This document shows positions 1 through 5,406 of a stretch of 5,406 nt of DNA, piece by piece (the first letter of the stretch is position 1; each line of letters opens with the position of its first letter). The translations under genes and the position numbers were made by a program. The notes beneath the pieces were generated by a model, which ran no database searches, had not been told where the DNA came from, and saw nothing but the letters and a program-made list of their open reading frames with translations. The DNA is from Paenibacillus sp. (GTDB taxonomy: Bacteria; Bacillota; Bacilli; Paenibacillales; Paenibacillaceae). The stretch covers positions 1-5,406 of the forward strand of contig JAQSXN010000329.1 in NCBI GenBank assembly GCA_029256665.1. The letters are read 5' to 3'.

Positions 1-1
1 G

Positions 2-1036
2 GCAGGGCTTAGCGTCAACCATTTCATACGCACCTTCAAGCGCCGTACGAACATGACGCCTCTTCAATACGTCGAGCATCGGCGCATGGACAAAGCGAAA
101 CGGCTGTTGTTCGACAGCGGCAAGATGAAGGAAATCGCGCGTCAGGTCGGCTACAAGGACGAGCACTACTTCAGCCGGGCGTTCAAAAAGGCGGAAGGCG
201 TGGCGCCTACTCTATATATTAAGAACAAATACAATCGCATAGCCACGATCTATTACGGCCTCGACGATTATTTGACGACTTTGGGTCTAAGGCCGGTCGC
301 CGCGTTGTCCTACGCGAGCCGCGTCTCGACCGCCTTCGACTCCGACAGCCGCCAACATAAAAACGGAGAGAGAATTTGGCTGGACGGCGCCAATCCGGAA
401 TACGGCAAGCTGCTCCGGTCGAAGCCGGATCTGATTCTAACGAGCGATCGACTGAAAGAGGACGCGTCGCTTCATTCCATCGCGCCGATGGCCACTCTAA
501 AACATTCCAACGATTATGGCGAGATGCTGAGGCACATCGGCCATCTATTCGGCAAGGAACGCGAAGCGCGGCAGTGGTTGGAACGGTATGCATCGGTCAA
601 ATCGGGCATTCGCGACAGGCTAGCGCAAGAATGGGGAAATCAGACGGCGTGCTTCGTTCGGGTGTGCGGTGCGTTCTATCGAGTATATGGAGCGTCCAAT
701 CAGACAGGCTCGCTCCTTCACGGCGACCTGGGATTCGGGTTGCCCGATGGTCTCCAGTCGAGGTCATGGATCGACTATCCGCTCGGCGAGTGGGCTGGCA
801 TCAGGCCCGATCATATCTTCCTCATGACGGATCCCACGGCGGAGGCGAAGGCACGGTTAGCGTTGTTGCTGCAATCGGAAACCTGGAGAGCGCTGCCTGC
901 CGTACTTGACCGACGGGTATACGAGGCGGGCGATCTGTTCTTCCGAACGTTAGGTCCGGCGGGCCGGCTATCGGCCGTTCGGAGGATCGCGCGCCAGCTG
1001 AAGCTGCCCGAAGGTGATTTTGTGCAACGGAATTGA
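2..1036 (+). CDS. AraC-family regulator with C-terminal siderophore-binding-protein-like domain (5' partial)
   Basis: Probable transcriptional activator of iron-siderophore uptake. The gene is cut by the left edge: the frame is open from base 2, and the residues before the first ATG (53) are already the recognition part of the first AraC helix-turn-helix (GLSVNHFIRTFKRR), so 53 is an internal Met, not the start. Numbering from base 2, residues 1-72 are the AraC DNA-binding domain, with the second HTH at about 42-72 (EIARQVGYKDEHYFSRAFKK). Residues about 73-340 resemble a class III (FecB/BtuF-type) binding protein, including KPDLILTS and a C-lobe ending WRALPAVLDRRVYEAGDLFF. This domain lines up with the neighbouring lipoprotein. 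The architecture is that of Bacillus subtilis Btr (YbbB), which senses ferric bacillibactin and activates feuABC; the ligand here is unknown. An N-terminal arm domain is expected outside the window. No signal peptide is expected, as the domain would work in the cytoplasm. It ends 84 bases before the lipoprotein gene, its likely target. Confidence 0.93.
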   Translation, partial: AGLSVNHFIRTFKRRTNMTPLQYVEHRRMDKAKRLLFDSGKMKEIARQVGYKDEHYFSRAFKKAEGVAPTLYIKNKYNRIATIYYGLDDYLTTLGLRPVAALSYASRVSTAFDSDSRQHKNGERIWLDGANPEYGKLLRSKPDLILTSDRLKEDASLHSIAPMATLKHSNDYGEMLRHIGHLFGKEREARQWLERYASVKSGIRDRLAQEWGNQTACFVRVCGAFYRVYGASNQTGSLLHGDLGFGLPDGLQSRSWIDYPLGEWAGIRPDHIFLMTDPTAEAKARLALLLQSETWRALPAVLDRRVYEAGDLFFRTLGPAGRLSAVRRIARQLKLPEGDFVQRN

Positions 1037-1049
1037 GGGATATGATCCA

Positions 1050-1078
1050 TTGTAGTCTTTTGCTTCCGCTCTTACAAT
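1050..1078 (+). promoter_or_regulatory. Putative sigma-A promoter of the siderophore operon with weak -35
   Basis: The -10 candidate is TACAAT at 1073-1078 (5 of 6 to TATAAT). Seventeen bases upstream is TTGTAG at 1050-1055 as the -35 (3 of 6 to TTGACA). The good -10 with a poor -35 suits a promoter that needs an activator, and an AraC-type activator is encoded just upstream. The predicted start point falls near 1085, inside the Fur box. This was assigned by eye; no transcript data. Confidence 0.55.
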
Positions 1079-1092
1079 GATAATGATTATTA
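1078..1092 (+). promoter_or_regulatory. Fur box
   Basis: TGATAATGATTATTA matches the Bacillus 7-1-7 Fur consensus TGATAATNATTATCA at 13 of 14 fixed positions; only the C at position 14 is a T. Read as the classical 19-base site from 1079, it matches 15 of 19. It touches the last base of the -10 and covers the predicted transcription start, so bound Fur would block RNA polymerase when iron is plentiful. This ties the two downstream genes to iron starvation. Confidence 0.9.
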
Positions 1093-1101
1093 TTACTAGA
1101 C

Positions 1102-1108
1102 AGAGGAG
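1102..1108 (+). promoter_or_regulatory. Shine-Dalgarno of the substrate-binding lipoprotein gene
   Basis: AGAGGAG lies 12 bases before the ATG at 1121, slightly longer spacing than usual. It is the only strong SD-like run in the gap, and the following ATG opens a lysine-rich signal peptide, which supports this start. Confidence 0.75.
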
Positions 1109-1120
1109 CAGAAGAAAAAT

Positions 1121-2107
1121 ATGAAAGATTCCAAAACCAAAAAGGCCGGTTGGATCCTGCTATCCGTCCTTATCCTGATGCTGGCCGCATGCGGCGGCAA
1201 CAACGCGGTACCCGAATCCGCCAATCCGCCTGCGAGCGAGCCAGCCCGAGGCGCGGATACGCCAACAACGCGCAGCATCGCCCATCTTCAAGGAACGAGC
1301 GAAATTCCGGCCAAGATCGAACGGATCGTCGTCCTTTCTGCCGCTTATATCGACCACTTGCTAGCCATCGGAGAGAAGCCGGTCGGCGTAAACGTCGAGA
1401 CCCGGTACGGCGGGGACTACCTCCCTTATTTGGCCGATCAGTTGGAAGGCGTGGCGCTGGTGGGCTCGGCGGACAGTCCTAATCTCGAAGCCATCGTGGC
1501 GCTGGAGCCCGACGTTATCTTAATCGAGAGCCGCACGGCCGAGACGACTTACGAGGAACTTAACAAAATCGCTCCGACGATCGTGCTAGGCTCGGAGTGG
1601 CTCGATTACGAAAAAGACTGGACTAACGACCTCATGACCATCGCTGGCATGTACGACAAGACGGACGTGGCGGAACGCGTCGTAAGCGAGCTTCAATCGA
1701 AAGTCGCCGAGGTCAAAGCGAAGGTGGACGGACTGGCGGACAAGCGGCTTGCTTATCTCAGAGTTAGAAAAGACACCGTGCAAATCTACGCGCAGGAAGG
1801 ACATCCCACGAATGTCTTCCTATACCGGGAACTGGGCTTCGAACCGGCTGGTCTGACGCCCAAGGAGCAGCGGGTAGATCTCTCGCTGGAGTCCTTGCCT
1901 GAGCTTAACGCCGATCGCCTGGTGCTGGAGGTAGATCCTAACGGCGGCGATTACTTGAAGCGCATGAACGATACGTCGCTATGGAGCAACCTCCCTGCCG
2001 TACAAGACGGCAATGTCTACGAGACGGACTCCTTCTGGCTCTTCAAGGGATGGGGCGTGATCGGTCGCGGCGAGCTTCTGGACGAATTGCTCCGGATGAT
2101 CGAATAG
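1121..2107 (+). CDS. Iron-siderophore ABC transporter substrate-binding lipoprotein
   Basis: Extracellular, membrane-anchored receptor that would capture a ferric siderophore and pass it to a FecCD-type permease. The 328-residue length is usual for the family. Residues 1-10 are lysine-rich, 11-23 hydrophobic, and LAAC at 21-24 is a lipobox with Cys24 as the lipidated residue. A Pro/Ser/Ala-rich tether follows to about residue 55. The class III fold begins near 66 (IERIVVLSAAYIDHLLAIGEK), with N-lobe motif LEPDVILIE and a C-lobe from about 208 ending LPAVQDGNVYETDSFW. Glu123 (in SPNLEAI) and Glu257 (in LSLESL) sit where BtuF/FhuD-type proteins have the two glutamates that salt-bridge to permease arginines, consistent with a real transport partner. 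The gene sits behind a Fur box and next to a fused AraC/binding-protein regulator, a FeuA-like setting, but the ligand cannot be read from sequence alone. No permease or ATPase gene follows. Confidence 0.93.
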   Translation: MKDSKTKKAGWILLSVLILMLAACGGNNAVPESANPPASEPARGADTPTTRSIAHLQGTSEIPAKIERIVVLSAAYIDHLLAIGEKPVGVNVETRYGGDYLPYLADQLEGVALVGSADSPNLEAIVALEPDVILIESRTAETTYEELNKIAPTIVLGSEWLDYEKDWTNDLMTIAGMYDKTDVAERVVSELQSKVAEVKAKVDGLADKRLAYLRVRKDTVQIYAQEGHPTNVFLYRELGFEPAGLTPKEQRVDLSLESLPELNADRLVLEVDPNGGDYLKRMNDTSLWSNLPAVQDGNVYETDSFWLFKGWGVIGRGELLDELLRMIE

Positions 2108-2908
2108 ATGACCGAGGAGAAGGATCGCGCATCATGGGAGGCCGCGGCCTCCCTTCTTCATTATTTTGCCATTCGTCTAGAGCCCGGCCCCGACTCCGAC
2201 TACCCTTATTCCGCCAGCGACCTGATTAGCGAAACCTCGTTGGTCCGCATTCTGGATCGGCAAGCCGCCGCGCTGGGGCATCCCGAGCGCCATGTGACGG
2301 GCACCCTGTTCGCCAAACGATATTCCGTATGGGCAAGAGGCGCGCTTGCCGCATTCAGCTTATACGATATCCCGCTCGAATTGGCGCATGAGAACGTCAA
2401 GCTCCGTTTGGCCGATCGAGGCATGATGCTCTATGCGGCGGAGCCGGCGAGCCGGGAAGGGTTGGAAGGCGCCGAACGTTCGACCTTCGCTGCTCGTTAC
2501 ATGGATCGGCTGAGAGAGCATCTGGCTCCGATTATTAAAACCGTTTCTGCCTGCACGGGGGCGAACGAGACCGTCATGTGGTCTCTCGTGGGACACAATA
2601 CGTACAGCTTGTACGGCAGTTTGACCGACGTCAGGTCATCTAATCGACTTAGCCTAAGTCCGAATAGGCTGGAGCTTGTTCTTCAAGACTGGAAGACTCT
2701 AGCCTCTGCGGAACCATTGGGTCCTGCCGGTTACGTCGAATTCCAAGACCCGCTATGGCAAGGGCCACCTGTCTATGTACGCGCATATTGTTGCCTTGCC
2801 TACAGGCTCGCCGGGAAAGAAAAGCCTGTCTATTGCGAGACCTGCCCCAAGCTGACCGCCGAGAGTCGCCGGTTGCTGCTATCCGCGAACAAAGAAGCCA
2901 GAGACTGA
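2108..2908 (+). CDS. FhuF-like (2Fe-2S) ferric-siderophore reductase
   Basis: Probable cytoplasmic iron-sulfur protein that reduces siderophore-bound Fe(III) to release iron after import. Its 266 residues compare with about 262 in E. coli FhuF. The C-terminus carries four cysteines, Cys228-Cys229 and Cys243/Cys246, in CCLAYRLAG...VYCETCP, the FhuF-type cluster ligands. The spacing is CC-x13-C-x2-C, against x10 in E. coli FhuF. The central stretch around residues 156-172 (TVMWSLVGHNTYSLYGSL) resembles the family's conserved middle region. There is no signal peptide or membrane segment. The ATG directly follows the TAG of the lipoprotein gene with no spacer and only a weak upstream SD (GGATGAT at 2094-2100), which suggests translational coupling. 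The ATG at 2134 is out of frame, so 2108 is preferred. It would be co-transcribed from the Fur-controlled promoter. The reductase role is inferred from family and context. Confidence 0.87.
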   Translation: MTEEKDRASWEAAASLLHYFAIRLEPGPDSDYPYSASDLISETSLVRILDRQAAALGHPERHVTGTLFAKRYSVWARGALAAFSLYDIPLELAHENVKLRLADRGMMLYAAEPASREGLEGAERSTFAARYMDRLREHLAPIIKTVSACTGANETVMWSLVGHNTYSLYGSLTDVRSSNRLSLSPNRLELVLQDWKTLASAEPLGPAGYVEFQDPLWQGPPVYVRAYCCLAYRLAGKEKPVYCETCPKLTAESRRLLLSANKEARD

Positions 2909-2929
2909 GTAATCAGCCCCTGGCTTTTT
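2895..2929 (+). terminator. Rho-independent terminator, probably bidirectional
   Basis: AAGCCAG (2895-2901) pairs with CTGGCTT (2920-2926). A further inner stem, CTGA (2905-2908) with TCAG (2913-2916), closes a GTAA loop, separated from the outer stem by a three-by-three internal loop. A T run follows (2925-2929, then GTT). The stop codon of the FhuF-like gene (2906-2908) is inside the hairpin. On the opposite strand the same hairpin is followed by TTCTTTGTT, so it may also end the convergent gene. Confidence 0.8.
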
Positions 2930-2990
2930 GTTCCGCGCCGGATTCCCTTTAGAAGCACGCGATGATCATTCTGTCTGCGTTCTCATCCTC
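2930..2990. other. Short convergent intergenic gap
   Basis: Sixty-one bases lie between the hairpin and the stop of the minus-strand gene. I see no further gene, promoter or second terminator here. This is simply the 3' untranslated part of the minus-strand message before the shared hairpin. Confidence 0.5.
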
Positions 2991-5405
2991 TTATTCGAAC
3001 CGAATTTCGTCGATCCAGACCGTGCTGTTCCCTCCATGCCAGAAGGACATTTCCAGCTGCCCCGGGCTAGTGCGATTGACGCCTTTGGCCGCCAAATCGA
3101 TTTCGATGTTTTTGTAGGCGGTCGTGATCGTATCCCCGCTGAAAGCCGCCAACGTTTGGGTCACTCCGCCGAGCGTCACATGGACATGATTTTGTTCCCC
3201 GCCGCTTGCGCCTTTGACGCGAATGATCAGCTTCGAGTAGGAGCCGACGTTTTGGGCGACCTCCGAGCCTAACCAGCCGTCGTTGTTGTATTGCAGCTTC
3301 AAAGCCCCGGTTTCAATGACGCCAGACCCGTTCACGAATCCGTTCGCGCCGGTCCACTTGCCGAGATCGTTGGATCCTGCCCAGCTCGGCGAACCATCGA
3401 AGTTATCCACTAGCAAGCCGGTCGTGCCGCCGCCGGCATTCGTGGTGACGTTAAGGGTTGCGCTGGCTGCCGATAGATTGCCTGCCGCGTCTTTGGCCCT
3501 CACCGTATACGCGTATGCCGTGCTTGCCGTTAATCCGCTATCCGTATAGATAGTAGTAGTGGAAGTGCCGACTTGATTCCCGTTCCGGTAGATCGCGTAC
3601 TCCGCAACGCCGACATTGTCCGTCGAAGCGGTCCATGTCAAGCTGACGCTGTTCGTTGTTTTGCCAGGCGAACTCAAGCCCGCCGGCGCGGTTGGCGCTT
3701 GCGTATCGCCGCCTCCTCCTCCGCCGCCGCTAATCTGAATGCGGTCAAAGTCTGGCGCCCAGCCCGCCGGGTTGGAGAGATGAATCGTGTTATTGCCCGC
3801 ATTCAGCTGTACCTGCGTTTGAACGGTACCCACCGTCGTCCAGCCACCGGTACTTGGCAAATTAAGCGTGACGGCCGAGCCTCCGTTGACGCGCAGCTGC
3901 GCGGAACGCGCTTCGCCGCTCAAGTAAGAAACCGTCATCGTATACGTGCCTGCCGAAGACGCGTTAACGCCGTTAAACTGCAGCGTGCCGTCATTGTTCC
4001 CGACATACCCGACCTTCGAACCGCCCGAGCATGTACCGCATATGGAAACCACAGCTGCTCCAGTCCGCGTATTGCCCGAGGCCTCCGCTTCGTATGCCGT
4101 ACCGGTGCCGCCGCCTCCGGAAGCGTTCGTGGTCGCGCTAAGGGAGCTGCTTGCGGCGGACACGTTCCCAGCCGCGTCCTTAGCTCTGACCGTGAACGTA
4201 TAATTCGTGCTCGGGCTAAGCCCGCTACTCGTGAAGGAAGTGCCTGTCGAAGAGCCGGCGAGCGTGCCGCCGCGGTAAATATCGTATCCGGTCACGCCCA
4301 CGTTGTCGGTGGAAGCCGACCAGGTCAGACTGACGCTGCTAGTAGTCGTCCCGCTAACGGCCAGATTGCCCGGGACGCTCGGCGCCTGCGTATCCGTGCT
4401 TCCTCCGCCGCCGCTGTATCCGCCGTCATATGCCGTCTGGGTCAGGTTGTACGATAGCGTGTTGTCGGTCTTAAGCAAGTCGAACGGTCCGATGTTCTGA
4501 TTGGCGGGATCCATGCCGATTCCCACTTTGCCCAGCGGCGTTCTGCCGCCCGTATAGTAGTTCGTGTTGGCAAATCTGGCGCTTGGCTTATACCCGTATG
4601 GGTCAAGAATGGATAACGCCAAGGTGTACGTACCGGCAGGCATGTTGGAAGGAATCGTAAAGGCGCCGTTCACCTGCTGAACGGCAGGCGCTTGGTTGTA
4701 TTGGCGCGTCGTGCTGTTCCAGTCGTCGCCCGGCATCCAGTTCCGAATGTCCGTGTTGCCAAATATCCCCTTCCAAGCGACCGTCCGATCGCTCCGCAGC
4801 AAGCTGGCTTCGACCGGCCAGTTATAGTAGAACGGCGCAGAGCCCTTGTTCACGACCTGGAACGATACGTTCATCGTACTGCCAGGCGTTACATTGCCGG
4901 AGAATGTCGCCTGATTGACGACGAACCGGTAACCGAATTCCTTCTGCATCAAAGCCGCTCCCTGCGAGACGGCGGAGTTGCCGGCATCGTACAGATCGAT
5001 CCAGCCCAGGCTGGTCGTATGCGTCTTTTTGATCCAGTCGATGACGTAGTTGCGGTGGTTCGGATCGCTTAGCGTGTCGTTCGGGGAATCGCCCGGCTGG
5101 ATATGCTTTTGCCCCCAATCGTAGGCCACCTCGCCGCCGTTCACTTGCGTTCTCCACACATCTCTCGCGACAATGCCTTCTCCTCCCGACAAATCGTCGA
5201 TCAAAGCGAAGGAATCCCAGAGAAAGCCGAAGTTGAAGTTCTGGAACGTGTCGGGATACCGGACTTGAACCTTCTTGTTCTGGAAGGCTTGCGAAGCCGC
5301 GTTGCCAAGCGCCGTCTGGAAGGCGAGCGGGATCCGGTCGGTGTTGTCGGACAGCTTATCCGGCCAAATATGATGCTCGCCCCAATTCCCCCACAAGCCC
5401 AGCTC
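2991..5405 (-). CDS. DUF4832 protein with FN3, CBM35, FN3 and C-terminal beta-sandwich-like module (5' partial)
   Basis: Large, probably secreted, carbohydrate-associated protein of unproven activity; its N-terminus and any signal peptide lie beyond the right edge. Numbered from the first whole codon (5405-5403), 804 residues are visible. Residues 1-325 are a DUF4832 domain, opening with GLWGNWGEHH and including GGEVAYDWG, TSLGWIDLYDA and GYRFVVNQA; its last 150 residues look like a beta-sandwich. After a Gly/Ser linker comes FN3-1 (339-432), then a CBM35 (438-559, from YEAEASG to APDFDRIQIS) with Cys456/Cys459 in CGTC. A seven-glycine linker leads to FN3-2 (567-656), and the last module (664-804, LLVDNFDG to WIDEIRFE) resembles a galactose-binding-like jelly roll. 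FN3 and CBM35 modules are typical of extracellular polysaccharide-degrading enzymes of Paenibacillaceae, so a glycoside-hydrolase-like role is plausible but inferred. The first visible candidate start (TTG at 5396) is inside the conserved domain and is not the real start. It is convergent with, and unrelated to, the iron operon. Confidence 0.9.
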   Translation of the reverse strand, partial: ELGLWGNWGEHHIWPDKLSDNTDRIPLAFQTALGNAASQAFQNKKVQVRYPDTFQNFNFGFLWDSFALIDDLSGGEGIVARDVWRTQVNGGEVAYDWGQKHIQPGDSPNDTLSDPNHRNYVIDWIKKTHTTSLGWIDLYDAGNSAVSQGAALMQKEFGYRFVVNQATFSGNVTPGSTMNVSFQVVNKGSAPFYYNWPVEASLLRSDRTVAWKGIFGNTDIRNWMPGDDWNSTTRQYNQAPAVQQVNGAFTIPSNMPAGTYTLALSILDPYGYKPSARFANTNYYTGGRTPLGKVGIGMDPANQNIGPFDLLKTDNTLSYNLTQTAYDGGYSGGGGSTDTQAPSVPGNLAVSGTTTSSVSLTWSASTDNVGVTGYDIYRGGTLAGSSTGTSFTSSGLSPSTNYTFTVRAKDAAGNVSAASSSLSATTNASGGGGTGTAYEAEASGNTRTGAAVVSICGTCSGGSKVGYVGNNDGTLQFNGVNASSAGTYTMTVSYLSGEARSAQLRVNGGSAVTLNLPSTGGWTTVGTVQTQVQLNAGNNTIHLSNPAGWAPDFDRIQISGGGGGGGDTQAPTAPAGLSSPGKTTNSVSLTWTASTDNVGVAEYAIYRNGNQVGTSTTTIYTDSGLTASTAYAYTVRAKDAAGNLSAASATLNVTTNAGGGTTGLLVDNFDGSPSWAGSNDLGKWTGANGFVNGSGVIETGALKLQYNNDGWLGSEVAQNVGSYSKLIIRVKGASGGEQNHVHVTLGGVTQTLAAFSGDTITTAYKNIEIDLAAKGVNRTSPGQLEMSFWHGGNSTVWIDEIRFE
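3438..3704 (-). repeat. FN3 domain copy 2 in the DUF4832 protein
   Basis: Second fibronectin type III module, residues 568-656, between the polyglycine linker after CBM35 and the C-terminal module. It starts TQAPTAPAGL and ends LNVTTNA, parallel to copy 1 (TQAPSVPGNL to LSATTNA). Confidence 0.88.
4110..4391 (-). repeat. FN3 domain copy 1 in the DUF4832 protein
   Basis: First of two fibronectin type III modules in the minus-strand protein, residues 339-432. It shares with the second copy the stretches SVSLTW.ASTDNVGV, TVRAKDAAGN and SAAS....TTNA. The copies differ clearly at DNA level, including synonymous sites, so this is an old domain duplication or separate acquisition. The module probably acts as a spacer between the main domain and CBM35. 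Confidence 0.88.
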
Positions 5406-5406
5406 T

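Noticed and set aside
376..909. Plus-strand open frame of 177 codons inside the regulator
   Set aside because: It is frame-shifted within a well-supported AraC/binding-protein gene, with low-complexity Arg/Ser composition and no motif.
53..1036. ATG at 53 as the true start of the regulator
   Set aside because: The frame is open to the window edge, and the codons before 53 encode a normal AraC helix-turn-helix, so the gene continues to the left.
1038..1048. GGAT-ATG-ATCC inverted repeat upstream of the -35 as an operator
   Set aside because: Four-base arms are expected by chance, and AraC-family proteins usually bind direct repeats. It is not strong enough to list as a site.
2961..2970. TGATCAT near the convergent gap as a second Fur box
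   Set aside because: It is a short palindrome with too few matches to the 15-base consensus, located between two gene ends where a promoter operator makes little sense.
3573..4457. Long plus-strand open frame of 294 codons
   Set aside because: It is antisense to the DUF4832 protein, rich in Arg and Ala without any recognisable domain, and has no convincing ribosome site. GC-rich codon bias of the real gene explains it.
4822..5157. Minus-strand open frame of 111 codons inside the DUF4832 region
   Set aside because: It overlaps the DUF4832 coding frame on the same strand in another phase, and the DUF4832 frame carries clear conserved motifs.

Overview
The window looks like chromosomal DNA of a Gram-positive, moderately GC-rich (about mid-50s percent by eye) spore-former relative, most likely Paenibacillus, Cohnella or a close genus. 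The reasons are a Bacillus-type Fur box, a purine-rich Shine-Dalgarno, a lipobox-type lipoprotein, an AraC regulator fused to a binding-protein domain, and a very large secreted-type DUF4832/FN3/CBM35 protein. The genus is an inference from gene style, not from a marker gene.

There are four genes. Positions 2-1036 (+) hold the 3' part of an AraC-family regulator whose DNA-binding domain is followed by a siderophore-binding-protein-like sensor domain. After an 84-base gap carrying a weak-35 promoter, a near-perfect Fur box and an SD, comes a ferric-siderophore substrate-binding lipoprotein (1121-2107, +). A FhuF-like (2Fe-2S) ferric-siderophore reductase (2108-2908, +) follows with no intervening base. 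Its stop codon lies inside a hairpin terminator. Convergent to this, 2991-5405 (-) is the C-terminal 804 residues of a multidomain carbohydrate-associated protein, cut by the right edge of the window: DUF4832, FN3, CBM35, FN3 and a C-terminal beta-sandwich-like module.

The left three genes make a compact iron-acquisition unit. The regulator would sense the iron-loaded siderophore in the cytoplasm and activate the promoter. Fur would shut the promoter off when iron is sufficient. The lipoprotein would capture the siderophore outside the membrane, and the FhuF-like protein would release iron by reduction inside. No permease or ATPase is present, so transport must use components encoded elsewhere. 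The right gene is functionally unrelated and probably belongs to polysaccharide use.

Most of this fits known families. The parts most worth a second look are the apparent loss of both permease-docking glutamates in the sensor domain, the three-residue-longer cysteine spacing in the FhuF-like protein, and the unassigned activity of the DUF4832 protein.
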